Shown: positions 53,629 through 62,855 of the stretch, in pieces
Position numbering within the stretch: the stretch's first letter is position 1
Layout of the letters: the number at the start of each line of letters is the position of its first letter
Assembly: GCF_009935905.1 (NCBI RefSeq)
Contig: NZ_PREX01000013.1
Span: 1 to 64,000 of the forward strand
DNA: 64,000 bases
Direction: 5' to 3'
Source of the DNA: Alkalibacterium sp. MB6
GTDB lineage: Bacteria > Bacillota > Bacilli > Lactobacillales > Carnobacteriaceae_A
The notes under the pieces: model-generated
The model's database searches: none
The model's input: only the letters and a program-made list of their open reading frames with translations
Told to the model about the DNA's origin: nothing
Position numbers and translations under genes: made by a program

Positions 53629-54405
53629 TTAGGTACGTCCTACTTCTTGAGTCGCACGAGTCAACGTATCATTAACGGATTGAAGCACTTTCTGATTGGC
53701 TTCGAATTCTCTGGATATCTGAAGCATACTGGTCATGACATCTACCATATCAACGTTGGATGATTCGATATAGCCTTGTTCAATCGTGAATCCATCTCCT
53801 ACTGGTACACCATTTCCACCTTGAAAAAGTGATCCTCCATTACTGGTTAAGGCTGCTTGGTCGTCAACTTGAGAGAGAAATAAAAATTGAGGTGCATTCG
53901 TACCTGTATGGACAAACCCGTAAGCATCTACTGTAAAGGATTGCTCCATATCAGTGCCTACCGTTATTGGAGTAATGGTGCCATCAGGTTGAATCCCTAG
54001 GACTTGATAGCCCTCTTGAGTCACAAGGCCCCCTTGGTCATCTATTCTAAAGTTTCCATTTTTAGTGTAAAACCGCTCCCCAGCTTGATTCTCCACTGTA
54101 AAGAAGGCATCACCATTAATGGCTAAATCAGTCGTGTTTTCAGTTAGTTGAAGACCTCCGCTTGAAAAGTCTCTGACCGCTTCATCTAGTTGGTTCGAGA
54201 AAACAAGCTCCCCAACCTCTCTTCTTTTATTGGCTTCAATACCTTCAGTATAATTATGTATAGCGACTTGTGGTGTCGTGCTTGAAACGAGTTGTTGTGA
54301 CTTGTAACCCGGTGTCAGCGTATTGGCTGCATTAGCGGCTAAGTTCTTCTGTTTTTCAGACAAGACATTGAAACTGTTAGTGACGGTTGTCATTCCTCTA
54401 ATCAT
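53629..54405 (-). CDS. flgF: Flagellar basal-body rod protein FlgF (FlhO-like)
   Basis: A 258-residue rod protein. The N-terminal motif has drifted to NLAANAANTLTPGYKSQQ from the common ANNIANxNTxGYK. The middle has AINGDAFFTV and YTKNGNFRID, and the C-terminus SSNVDMVDVMTSMLQISREFEANQKVLQ. FlgF and FlgG are hard to separate; order and the less typical N-terminus favour FlgF/FlhO. The ATG at 54405 is preceded by AAAGGTG and overlaps the end of fliA by 8 nt. Confidence 0.8.
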   Translation of the reverse strand: MIRGMTTVTNSFNVLSEKQKNLAANAANTLTPGYKSQQLVSSTTPQVAIHNYTEGIEANKRREVGELVFSNQLDEAVRDFSSGGLQLTENTTDLAINGDAFFTVENQAGERFYTKNGNFRIDDQGGLVTQEGYQVLGIQPDGTITPITVGTDMEQSFTVDAYGFVHTGTNAPQFLFLSQVDDQAALTSNGGSLFQGGNGVPVGDGFTIEQGYIESSNVDMVDVMTSMLQISREFEANQKVLQSVNDTLTRATQEVGRT

Positions 54406-55114
54406 TGTCAAACACCTTTCCAAATGATTCTCTTAGTTTTAATAAGGCTTTACCGTGAATTTGAGATACTCGAGGAGTCGATATGTCAAAGATATAGGCC
54501 ACTTCTTTCATGCTTAACTCTTCAAAATAAATCAACTGAAGCATCTGCTGTTCCCGTTCAGATAACAGGGTAATAGCTTTCTCCATAAAAGCAAGTTGCT
54601 CGGTTTTAATTATCTTATCTTCTGCTTTAATGGCATTATCATCAGTTAATACTTCTAGCAAATTTTTTTCGTTCGAAGCATCTTCAAATAGAATATCATC
54701 CAACGATATATCAGCTAAGGAATGGACTGATTCGTATATTTTTCTTAACTCTTCATCAGTAATACCCATATGACCACAAATTTCTTTTTCAGTCGGCGTG
54801 CGCAGTAAGGTTTGTTGTACTGTATTAATTGCAGCATAATAATCATTCACTGCTTTGATCTTGTTTCTTGAAACTCGAGAGGTTTTTCTGATTTCGTCAA
54901 TGATGGTCCCTTTAATTCGTGTATACGCATAGTTAATAAATGGGACATTCAACGTCTCATCGTATCGTTCAATCGCGTTCATTAAGCCGATAACACCAAT
55001 GTTGACTAGGTCGTCATGATCGTATTCTTTGTTATTTATTTTTAATCCGTGCACGACTTTATGAATAAGCGGCATATACTGCATGATGGTTTCATTTCGT
55101 TGAGTATCTTCCAT
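54398..55114 (-). CDS. fliA: Flagellar RNA polymerase sigma factor (FliA/SigD)
   Basis: A 238-residue sigma-28 factor. Region 2 reads YMPLIHKVVHGLK, then DHDDLVNIGVIGLMNAIERYD. Region 4 holds LSEREQQMLQLIYFEELSMKEVA with the helix-turn-helix STPRVSQIHGKALLKLR. It should direct late flagellar and chemotaxis genes; a matching promoter stands before the chemoreceptor gene at 51962. It follows flhA in the operon. Bacillus has flhF, flhG and che genes in between, which are missing here. Confidence 0.94.
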   Translation of the reverse strand: MEDTQRNETIMQYMPLIHKVVHGLKINNKEYDHDDLVNIGVIGLMNAIERYDETLNVPFINYAYTRIKGTIIDEIRKTSRVSRNKIKAVNDYYAAINTVQQTLLRTPTEKEICGHMGITDEELRKIYESVHSLADISLDDILFEDASNEKNLLEVLTDDNAIKAEDKIIKTEQLAFMEKAITLLSEREQQMLQLIYFEELSMKEVAYIFDISTPRVSQIHGKALLKLRESFGKVFDND

Positions 55115-55147
55115 TTTATCCCTCCATTCCTTTTTGAACCTTTATCA

Positions 55148-57226
55148 TCATGCCATCGATACCATGCCAACACTCTCAATAGCAACATCATTTGGTATTT
55201 CATTGAGTGAGATGACAGCCAATTCAGGAAAGTTAAACGTCAAAAGATTTTTCATAGCTGGTCTAATTTTTGGTGTCGTTAATATAACAAAAGGAATCCC
55301 TTGAGCACTCATCAAATGAGTCTGTTCATTAATACTATCAAACAAGCGATTCACTTCTTGGGACTGCAAAACAGGGATCGATCCTTGAGTAGATTTTTGT
55401 ATGGTCGCACTGATTCTCTCTTCTGTATCGGGATGGACGGTGACGACATGTAAGATTCCTTCAGCATCCATATGTTCTTTTACAATTGTGCGTTTCAATG
55501 TTTGTCTAACGTACTCTGTTAATGTTTCCGAATCCTTAACCGTATTGCCGTAATCTGCTAAGGTTTCGAGGATGGATACTAAGTCAGTGATTGGCACAGC
55601 TTCTTTTAATAAACGCTGCAAGACTTTTTGAACATCACCTAACTGCATAATATCTGGAATCAACTCTTCAATAACCACATTGTAATTATCTTTAATACCT
55701 TCAAGCAGCTCTTTGACTTCTTGTCTGCCAAGTAGCTCGTCTGCATTAGTTTTCATGACTTCTTTTACGTGGGTAATTAAAACGGTCAAAGGATCCACAA
55801 CGGTGTAGTCATGTAATTCAGCGATTTCTTTATTTTTATCAGTAACCCATAAAGCGTCCAGTCCAAAGGCCGGCTCTATCGCTTCGATACCACTAATTTC
55901 TTCTTCGATACCGCCTGGTTCTACCACTAAAAACTTATCAGGGTAAAGAGTCCCCGCCGCTACTTCGTTCCCTTTGATTTTAATCACATAATCGTGCTGG
56001 CCTAATTGTAAATTGTCTCGGATGCGAATCGGATTCAATAAAATGCCTAATTCATAAGATAGTTGTTTACGAATGGCAGCGATTTGATCAGTTAGATTCG
56101 ACTGCTGATCTTCATTTGCCAATGGAATCAAACCGTATCCTATCTCAACAGCAATGCGGTCTACTTGGAATAAAGACGCTGTTTCTTCAACCGGCTCCAC
56201 TTCTCTTTGAGTGGCAGCTTGACTTGCCATAGTAGCTTCTAGTTCTCTGCTCGTTTTTTGATTTTCATTAACTAAGTAACCACTAACTCCCATAGCCACA
56301 CCCAATAAAATAAAAGGAATAAAAGGAAAGCCTGGAACTAGAGCAAACAACACCATAAGAAACGACACAATGTATAAGACTTGTGGGGTACTGAATAATT
56401 CGCCACTAATCGTATCGCCAAAGCCTTTTTCGTTAGACGTTCGAGTGACTAAAATACCGGATGCAACTGATATTAATAGTGAGGGGACTTGACTAACTAA
56501 GCCGTCACCAATCGTTAACTGTCCAAAGTGATTAATGGCTTCAACAATGGTGTAACCGCCTTGAAGAGTGTGTATGGCGATTCCACCGAATAATGTCACT
56601 AATGTAATGACTATACCCGCAATCGCATCCCCTTTTACAAACTTACTTGCACCATCCATGGCTCCGTAAAAATTGGCTTCTTTTTCTAGATTGGAACGTC
56701 TTAACTTCGCCATATCCTCGTTAATCAATCCAGAATTTAAATCCGCATCAATAGCCATCTGTTTCCCTGGCATAGCATCCAAGGTGAATCGTGCGGATAC
56801 TTCCGCTACTCGACTGGCACCGTTGGTAACGACAAGCATTTGAACGAGAACGATGATAATGAAAATAACGGCTCCTACTATAAAGTTGTTACCCGCAACG
56901 AATCCACCGAAGGCTTCAATAACAGCACCCGCATCACCTTCGCTTAGAATCAGTCGTGTTGAACTGATATTAAGGGCTAACCGAATCATGGTGGTAATGA
57001 GTAACATCGTAGGGAAACTCAAGAATTCAAGAACTGAGTGAGTGAACAGGGTCAGTACTAGGATCGTTATACCTAAAGCGATATTAATAACTAATAGGAT
57101 ATCCAACAAGAATGGTGGCATCGGAATAATGATAATACCAATGATGGATACGACGACAAACGCTATCCCTATATTTAATGAATTGGCCATCTTTGTTTCC
57201 TTAGTATTGACTGCCTGATTGTTCAC
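55148..57226 (-). CDS. flhA: Flagellar export gate protein FlhA
   Basis: The largest membrane component of the flagellar type III export gate, 692 residues. Eight hydrophobic segments fill the first 330 residues, including the FHIPEP-family stretch ARFTLDAMPGKQMAID. The cytoplasmic domain follows and forms the nonameric ring. The start may be the GTG at 57226 (AAAGGTG 9 nt upstream) or the ATG at 57190 (AAGGA 7 nt upstream); the latter gives the more usual N-terminus. It lies between flhB and fliA. Confidence 0.95.
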   Translation of the reverse strand: MNNQAVNTKETKMANSLNIGIAFVVVSIIGIIIIPMPPFLLDILLVINIALGITILVLTLFTHSVLEFLSFPTMLLITTMIRLALNISSTRLILSEGDAGAVIEAFGGFVAGNNFIVGAVIFIIIVLVQMLVVTNGASRVAEVSARFTLDAMPGKQMAIDADLNSGLINEDMAKLRRSNLEKEANFYGAMDGASKFVKGDAIAGIVITLVTLFGGIAIHTLQGGYTIVEAINHFGQLTIGDGLVSQVPSLLISVASGILVTRTSNEKGFGDTISGELFSTPQVLYIVSFLMVLFALVPGFPFIPFILLGVAMGVSGYLVNENQKTSRELEATMASQAATQREVEPVEETASLFQVDRIAVEIGYGLIPLANEDQQSNLTDQIAAIRKQLSYELGILLNPIRIRDNLQLGQHDYVIKIKGNEVAAGTLYPDKFLVVEPGGIEEEISGIEAIEPAFGLDALWVTDKNKEIAELHDYTVVDPLTVLITHVKEVMKTNADELLGRQEVKELLEGIKDNYNVVIEELIPDIMQLGDVQKVLQRLLKEAVPITDLVSILETLADYGNTVKDSETLTEYVRQTLKRTIVKEHMDAEGILHVVTVHPDTEERISATIQKSTQGSIPVLQSQEVNRLFDSINEQTHLMSAQGIPFVILTTPKIRPAMKNLLTFNFPELAVISLNEIPNDVAIESVGMVSMA

Positions 57227-57258
57227 TTAGCATTTCACCTTTACTTTCTCATTACTCT

Positions 57259-58329
57259 TTATAATATCTTATGTTTTTTACGTTCTTCTGCCTGGAAGAT
57301 CAATGCCAATATTTCGGCGATAGCTTGATACATCTCAGCAGGAATCGGATCATTTGGTTCGACAACTTTGTATAAAGCACGAGCCAATAGTTTGTTTTCA
57401 ATCATGGGAATAGCTGACTCTTTAGCCAATTCCCTCATTTTCAGAGCCATCAAATCTTGGCCTTTTGCTAATACAATGGGGACATGATCTTTTTCTTTAT
57501 CGTACCTGATGGCAATCGCGAAGTGGGTCGGGTTGGTAATCAAAACCGTTGCTTCCTTCACATCATTCAGGTTCCCGGCAAGCATGCTGCGGTATCTCGC
57601 TTTACGCTGAGATTTCACTTGCGGGTCCCCTTCCATTTCTTTGTATTCATCTTTTATTTCTTGCATAGACATCATCAAGTTTTTCTTGTGATCATAGCGT
57701 TGGTAAACATAATCAACGACTCCAAGTAAAGCCATAAATAACCCTAAACTAATAGCCATACTTGAAATGAGTTCGATCATTAAAGGATATAAACCAGCTA
57801 TGCCTAAATTACCCGAGTTTAAAATAATCGATGAGGAATCAGTTAAGGTCTTATACATAAAACCAACGACAATCCCTAATTTGACCAAGTTTTTCCCCAA
57901 GCCGAAAATGGCCTTCTTACCAAATATATTTTTAAAGCCACTAATAGGATTCAGTTTGCTAAAGCTAGGTTTCATTGATTCACCAGAAAAGACGAATCCA
58001 AATTGAACAATATTTCCTATAAAAGCTGTGATAAAAGCAATAGCCAAAAAGGGTGCTGATAAGACAATGAACCACACAATAGCTTTCATTCCGATAGATC
58101 CTAACTCATGTATAGCAGCGGTTGGATCGTTTCCAAATCTGAGTGACTGTTGGAGGTAGACTAAGGTCCGTTCTAATACATAACCTGACAAAACGGTTAA
58201 AGTCGCAGCGAACAAGACAAAAGAGAGAGACGAGGACAAATCCTGACTTTTAGGAATCTGTCCTTTCTTTCTGGCATCCCTCATCTTCTTGGGGGTGGGT
58301 TTTTCTGTTTTACCGTCTTTTTCTGCCAT
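57259..58329 (-). CDS. flhB: Flagellar export protein FlhB
   Basis: A 356-residue export-switch protein. It starts with the signature EKTEKPTPKK-like segment, has four membrane helices, and a cytoplasmic domain with the self-cleavage site NPTH in VLITNPTHFAIAI (about residue 265). Cleavage switches export from rod/hook to filament proteins. It stands in the fliR-flhB-flhA order. Confidence 0.95.
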   Translation of the reverse strand: MAEKDGKTEKPTPKKMRDARKKGQIPKSQDLSSSLSFVLFAATLTVLSGYVLERTLVYLQQSLRFGNDPTAAIHELGSIGMKAIVWFIVLSAPFLAIAFITAFIGNIVQFGFVFSGESMKPSFSKLNPISGFKNIFGKKAIFGLGKNLVKLGIVVGFMYKTLTDSSSIILNSGNLGIAGLYPLMIELISSMAISLGLFMALLGVVDYVYQRYDHKKNLMMSMQEIKDEYKEMEGDPQVKSQRKARYRSMLAGNLNDVKEATVLITNPTHFAIAIRYDKEKDHVPIVLAKGQDLMALKMRELAKESAIPMIENKLLARALYKVVEPNDPIPAEMYQAIAEILALIFQAEERKKHKIL

Positions 58330-58359
58330 TCTTTTGTCCCCCCTTTTAAATCAATTCAC

Positions 58360-59115
58360 TTAGCTTAAAGAATACAACCATTCATTCATGTATTTAATCA
58401 TTTCTGGGAACAAGTCCCCTATGTTCTTCATCAATGTTGATATGAAGAAAAACATGATGATTAAACTAATCAATGTTTTCATCGGCATCCCTAAGATTAA
58501 CACGTCTATTTGAGGAACCGTTCTGGAAATCAATGCCAGTGTCAATTCCGATAGCAGAGCCACAATAATCAATGGAACCGCCAGCTGAATCGCTGTAGCA
58601 AAGGTGTAGCCGAATAATTTAATGATGCCTTCCATCCCAATATGGGTAAAGGTTAATTGGTCCAAAGGTGCCCACTGATAAGACTGTACTAAAGTAGTAA
58701 TGACTTGATGATGCATATCAGCTAAGAAAAAAATCATAATCGAAATCCAGTAATACACTCGACCATAGTTGGATACACTTACACCAAGAGATGGATCGTA
58801 TATCTGCCCCATGGAAAAGCCCACTTGAAAGTCGACCAGTGTACCAGCTATCTCAACAGCACTAAAGAATAATAAAGTAATATACCCCAAAGCCATTCCG
58901 ATAAGCAGTTCTTTGATAGCTAATATGACGAATACTCCCATAGCGAGTTCCGTCCCCATCGCTGGAATCACTCCCATAATAGGCAAGGCTAAGCCGACTG
59001 CCAAAGCCACTTTTGTAATGGTAGGAAAGCTTGAATGAGAAAACCCAGGACTGATACTAATGAACACTGTCAGCCGTATCATGACTAGTAAGAATTGTTG
59101 CACTTCTCCATTCAT
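58360..59115 (-). CDS. fliR: Flagellar export protein FliR
   Basis: A 251-residue membrane protein with about six hydrophobic helices and the family motif VDFQVGFSMGQIYDP. It forms the export gate with FliP and FliQ. It lies 4 bp after fliQ, with flhB next. Confidence 0.94.
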   Translation of the reverse strand: MNGEVQQFLLVMIRLTVFISISPGFSHSSFPTITKVALAVGLALPIMGVIPAMGTELAMGVFVILAIKELLIGMALGYITLLFFSAVEIAGTLVDFQVGFSMGQIYDPSLGVSVSNYGRVYYWISIMIFFLADMHHQVITTLVQSYQWAPLDQLTFTHIGMEGIIKLFGYTFATAIQLAVPLIIVALLSELTLALISRTVPQIDVLILGMPMKTLISLIIMFFFISTLMKNIGDLFPEMIKYMNEWLYSLS

Positions 59116-59119
59116 CAGA

Positions 59120-59383
59120 TCACAAGCCCGCTATAATGGAGAATAAGTTCTCAGTAAAGGCGACGAGTGAATTCAACATAAAGTTTCCTAATAAAACTAG
59201 TGTGAGCAAGATGGCAAATAACTTCGGAACGAAACTCAGCGTCTGTTCCTGTATCTGAGTCGTAGCCTGGATTATACTGATAACTAGTCCAATGACCAGA
59301 GCCACAATTAATACTGGCCCTCCTACTCTAATCAATACAAGAAACGCTTCTGCCAGAACATCTAATACATTTTGAATCGACAT
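59120..59383 (-). CDS. fliQ: Flagellar export protein FliQ
   Basis: An 87-residue protein with two membrane helices and the family segment SIIQATTQIQEQTLSFVPK. It is part of the FliP5-FliQ4-FliR1 export gate and sits between fliP and fliR. Confidence 0.94.
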   Translation of the reverse strand: MSIQNVLDVLAEAFLVLIRVGGPVLIVALVIGLVISIIQATTQIQEQTLSFVPKLFAILLTLVLLGNFMLNSLVAFTENLFSIIAGL

Positions 59384-59428
59384 ATGTATACCCTTCCTCT
59401 TAATCGTGTTTCTTCATTAAATACCTTG

Positions 59429-60094
59429 TTAATAGAAACTTCCTACGAGTGACTCAACGACTAAATACCATCCGTCTACCATTACAAATAAGAGAAGCTT
59501 AAATGGTAGCGAGATCATGACAGGAGACAACATGAACATCCCCATGGACATTAAAATACTGGCGACAACGATATCGATGACCAAGAAGGGAATAAATATC
59601 AAGAAGCCGATGGTAAATGCGGTTCGCAGCTCGCTGATGGCAAAAGCTGGAATCACTGTAAACAATGACAAATCTTCTGGTTCTTCAGGAAAACTGTCCC
59701 CACTTAATTGAACAAAGAGTTCCAAGTCACTGGTTCGTGTCTGCTCCAACATAAAGCCCTTAATCGGTTCTTCGGCCGTACTCAGCGCTTCTTCTCTGGA
59801 TATCTCTCCAGCTAACATCGGCTGTAAGGCTTCTTCATTCACTTGATTATAAATAGGTCTCATGATAAAGACTGATAAAAATAAGGCTAGTCCAATTAGA
59901 ATCTGATTCGGTGGACTTTGCTGCGTTCCTAAAGCATTTCGTGTAAAGGATAAAACGATAAGTATGCGCGTGAAACTGGTCGTCAACACTAAAAATGACG
60001 GGATAAGCGCAATAATAAACAATAAAAAGTACAAGTTAACTGCTTCAGAGGAGCCATTCGTGACAGAAAGACCTTCCAACATATTTTCTGTCAT
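59429..60094 (-). CDS. fliP: Flagellar export protein FliP
   Basis: A 221-residue protein with the FliP signatures PSFLVLTTSFTRILIVLS and GTQQSPPNQ near the N-terminus and MSMGMFMLSPVMISLPFK near the C-terminus. It has four hydrophobic segments. The N-terminal signal peptide typical of proteobacterial FliP is short or absent. It lies between fliO and fliQ. Confidence 0.95.
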   Translation of the reverse strand: MTENMLEGLSVTNGSSEAVNLYFLLFIIALIPSFLVLTTSFTRILIVLSFTRNALGTQQSPPNQILIGLALFLSVFIMRPIYNQVNEEALQPMLAGEISREEALSTAEEPIKGFMLEQTRTSDLELFVQLSGDSFPEEPEDLSLFTVIPAFAISELRTAFTIGFLIFIPFLVIDIVVASILMSMGMFMLSPVMISLPFKLLLFVMVDGWYLVVESLVGSFY

Positions 60095-60097
60095 GCT

Positions 60098-60493
60098 TTA
60101 TTGCTTCCTTTCTTTAGGCAGTACCGTATTGGACTTTCGTTTTTCTTTGATTAACGTGCTTGCATTAACCATCGTTTTTGATAAAAATGAATCAGTATGT
60201 AATATCGGTTGGTCAACCTTCTTGGCCAACTTTAATTGAATTGCTTCTTTTTCTTCTTGAGTAAACGTCTTAATGACGTCACTCGATGTATCAGACACAC
60301 TCATTAACAAATAGTCAGACTCTACTTGTACAATACAAAGAGAGGAGTGCTTAGAAACCGGGACACGTTCGATGACGTTAATGAGTTTGCTCGATGAACG
60401 GGACAGTGTATTCAATTTTTTTAATAAGTAATTTGCAAGTATGATAATCACTGCTAAGGCAAATAACATCTGTAAGACGTCAGGTAATCCCAT
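60098..60493 (-). CDS. fliO: FliO-like flagellar export assembly protein
   Basis: A 131-residue protein with one N-terminal transmembrane helix (about residues 5-25), a beta-rich cytoplasmic domain with VIERVPVSKHSSLCIVQV, and a basic tail. This is the FliO/FliZ layout. FliO assists assembly of the FliP ring. It lies 3 bp upstream of fliP. Confidence 0.88.
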   Translation of the reverse strand: MGLPDVLQMLFALAVIIILANYLLKKLNTLSRSSSKLINVIERVPVSKHSSLCIVQVESDYLLMSVSDTSSDVIKTFTQEEKEAIQLKLAKKVDQPILHTDSFLSKTMVNASTLIKEKRKSNTVLPKERKQ

Positions 60494-60523
60494 TTTATCG
60501 CTCCTCTCTTTATAATGGTTGAC

Positions 60524-61012
60524 TTATCGTTGAATCAATATGTTTGTAAAAAAGACATCTTCTATAATCTCTTCACCAAGAGACTGATTGATTCTGTTTT
60601 TAATCTCATCTTTAATAACAAACTGTCCGTCTGCTTCTTCAAGAATGGTATCTGCCGATTGACTAGACACCACATGAATAACCGCATCTCTGACCTTGGC
60701 TAATTTACTTCCAATAATTTCTGCAGATCCTTCATTTAAACTAGTTAATGACAGTTCCATCTTGATAATCGGTTGGCCTCTTTGTGATTCGCCCCTTAAA
60801 TTAATTAAGAATTCTTCTAAAGGAACTGTTACTTCAACCACTTCTTCTTCCCTTGAAAAACGAGACAAGAATGACGGCGCCCCTTCTGTTTGATTCGCAA
60901 AGAACAATCCGCCTAATGCGACGCCAGTTCCTAACATGGTTAACAGTAATAAGACAATAATAGCTACCTTTAACCCTTTATTTTGTTTTGCTGCATTAAT
61001 TTCCTGAGCCAT
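60524..61012 (-). CDS. fliL: Flagellar basal-body protein FliL
   Basis: A 162-residue single-pass protein. A lysine-rich start leads into a transmembrane helix (about residues 14-35), followed by an extracytoplasmic domain with VPLEEFLINLRG and the C-terminal EEIIEDVFFTNILIQR. FliL associates with the stator and supports motor torque. It overlaps motB by 17 nt, so the three stator-related genes are coupled. Confidence 0.92.
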   Translation of the reverse strand: MAQEINAAKQNKGLKVAIIVLLLLTMLGTGVALGGLFFANQTEGAPSFLSRFSREEEVVEVTVPLEEFLINLRGESQRGQPIIKMELSLTSLNEGSAEIIGSKLAKVRDAVIHVVSSQSADTILEEADGQFVIKDEIKNRINQSLGEEIIEDVFFTNILIQR

Positions 61013-61802
61013 TTTTTACTTCCTCTCTTTCATCATGAACAATGACAATGTTGACTCTTCTGTTCAGAGCTCGATTTTCATAGCTGTCATTTGGGACGAG
61101 AGGGCGATGTTCCCCAAACCCTCTGGCAGAGAGACGTTGAGGACTTATCCCATGTTCTTCAGTCAAGTACCTTATGACTGATACTGCTCGTGCCACAGAT
61201 AATTCCCAGTTACTTGGAAACACCTCTGTACTTATTGGTACATTATCTGTATACCCCTCAATAATGAGTTCATTATCAAACAAATCAAACAAACCAGAAA
61301 GTGTACCTAACGCGTCTTTACCATTTTCCTTTAATTCCGCTTTTGCAGAATCAAAGAGGATCGTCTCTTGAATATCGATATACACACCTTCATGGTCTCT
61401 TGATATAGACACATCGGTCTGGATACTCTCTTTGTCCAAAAACGTTGAGACTGTTTCATATAATTCATGCACTTCTTTAGGTATAACATTTTCCGGATTG
61501 ACCGGACTATCTGAAACGACAAGTTCTTCTGGTTCCAAACCATCAAACTCAGCTGAGCTCCCAAACTCTTCATAGTTTAAATTTTGAAGTGTTGTCCCAT
61601 CACCTTCAAGAATCGAGTCACTTCCTGAGCCGATTAAAGCCAGCTTGAGTGAATCTGCCGCATCTTTAAACCGATCAGCATTAACATTCGACATTGAAAA
61701 CAATAAAACAAAGAATGTTAGCAGCAAGGTCATTAAATCTGAGAATGTCGTCATCCAGGCAGGCGAACCAGAACTCTCTTTTTTCTTTTGTTTTCTAGCC
61801 AT
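60996..61802 (-). CDS. motB: Flagellar stator protein MotB
   Basis: A 268-residue stator subunit. The single transmembrane helix carries the ion-binding aspartate in MTTFSDLMTLLLTFFVLLFS. A periplasmic OmpA-like peptidoglycan-binding domain follows, with IEGYTDNVP, NWELSVARA and GFGEHRP. The helix resembles MotS-type sodium motors as much as proton ones, so ion choice is not certain. It lies 10 bp after motA. Confidence 0.93.
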   Translation of the reverse strand: MARKQKKKESSGSPAWMTTFSDLMTLLLTFFVLLFSMSNVNADRFKDAADSLKLALIGSGSDSILEGDGTTLQNLNYEEFGSSAEFDGLEPEELVVSDSPVNPENVIPKEVHELYETVSTFLDKESIQTDVSISRDHEGVYIDIQETILFDSAKAELKENGKDALGTLSGLFDLFDNELIIEGYTDNVPISTEVFPSNWELSVARAVSVIRYLTEEHGISPQRLSARGFGEHRPLVPNDSYENRALNRRVNIVIVHDEREEVKNGSGN

Positions 61803-61812
61803 CTTCTACTCC

Positions 61813-62616
61813 CTACCTAACTAGTTCATCCGCAACTTGTAACTCTTCTTTCTCATCTTTTTTCTTGTCAGATTGAGATAAATAGCTTAATAATTTTTGT
61901 TCAATTGTTCGTGGGTTATCCCCTCTTTGTAAGGCAAGCACACCTTCAATAACCATTTCAATTGTTTTACATTCTTTTGCCGTTTGAATTTCTAAGTTCT
62001 TCGCTAAGGGCAGAAACACCATATTGGCTAAGAAACTGCCGTAAAAGGTTGTTAGTAAAGCAGTTGCCATGCCCGTACCAATTGTAGACGGATCTTGTAA
62101 ATCTCCAAGCATAGAAATTAAACCAATCAGCGTACCAATCATTCCAAAAGCAGGTGCATATTCTCCCCACTTCACGAACACCTCTTGACCAATTGAATGA
62201 CGGTCTTCTGTTTGTTCCAGTTCAACATTTAATATTTCTTCAATGGATTCGATGTCCATCCCATCGACTACCATTTGAAGGCCATAAATTAAGACAGGAT
62301 TCTCAAGTTCAGCTATGTCTTGTTCGATAGATAAAATGCCTTCGGTGCGACTTTTTTTAGCTAATTTAGTTAGTGTATCGATTAAAGCTAAACGGTCGTC
62401 ATCTGGTGTAACTAATAACTTCCTCATTAAAGTGGGTACTTTCTTTAAGGTACTCAATGGAAAGCTGATTAATATAGCTGCAAGAGATCCAAAAAAGGTG
62501 ATGAGGATAGATGGGAGGTCCCAAAATCGCATGATTGATCCTCCATCCGTCATGGCGACGAAGATTAACCCAATGCCTACGACTAAACCGATTATCGGCA
62601 ATATATTTCGTTTCAC
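61813..62616 (-). CDS. motA: Flagellar stator protein MotA (MotP/PomA-like)
   Basis: A 267-residue protein with four membrane helices and the MotA/PomA signature GTGMATALLTTFYGSFLANMVFLP. The start DLPSILITFFGSLAAILISFPL is closer to MotP/PomA sodium stators than to Bacillus MotA. It forms the ion channel with MotB and drives rotation. The start is GTG, directly after the flbD stop, with GCAGGAG upstream. Sodium use would suit a salt-loving or alkaline habitat but is inferred. Confidence 0.92.
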   Translation of the reverse strand: MKRNILPIIGLVVGIGLIFVAMTDGGSIMRFWDLPSILITFFGSLAAILISFPLSTLKKVPTLMRKLLVTPDDDRLALIDTLTKLAKKSRTEGILSIEQDIAELENPVLIYGLQMVVDGMDIESIEEILNVELEQTEDRHSIGQEVFVKWGEYAPAFGMIGTLIGLISMLGDLQDPSTIGTGMATALLTTFYGSFLANMVFLPLAKNLEIQTAKECKTIEMVIEGVLALQRGDNPRTIEQKLLSYLSQSDKKKDEKEELQVADELVR

Positions 62617-62817
62617 TTACTCCACTCCTGCCTCTGTTTGATAAATGCGTTTCTTAAATTCAATGACTTTGTTTACAATCTCTTCTGGTGTATCTTGAAC
62701 ACGAACAGTTTTTAAATCAATCAGTGTGATTATCGTGTCAAAGTCTCTTTCAATCTTGTAAATCAACTCATTGTTTAAGTAAAATTCTTTGCCAGAAACA
62801 CTGTTTAATTGAATCAT
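62617..62817 (-). CDS. flbD: FlbD family flagellar protein
   Basis: A 66-residue protein beginning MIQLNSVSGKEFYLNNELI, the FlbD (SwrD) signature. In Bacillus SwrD raises motor power and supports swarming. It lies between flgE and motA, as flbD does upstream of the motor genes in many Firmicutes. Its stop codon abuts the motA start. Confidence 0.92.
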   Translation of the reverse strand: MIQLNSVSGKEFYLNNELIYKIERDFDTIITLIDLKTVRVQDTPEEIVNKVIEFKKRIYQTEAGVE

Positions 62818-62855
62818 GTTGGTGCCTCTTTTCTACTGTTATTCAGTCACGATAC

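Noticed and set aside
62588-62616. A second SigD -10 match (GCCGATAA) at the start of motA.
   Set aside because: It lies within motA codons, and the nearest TAAA-like element is not at 15-nt spacing.
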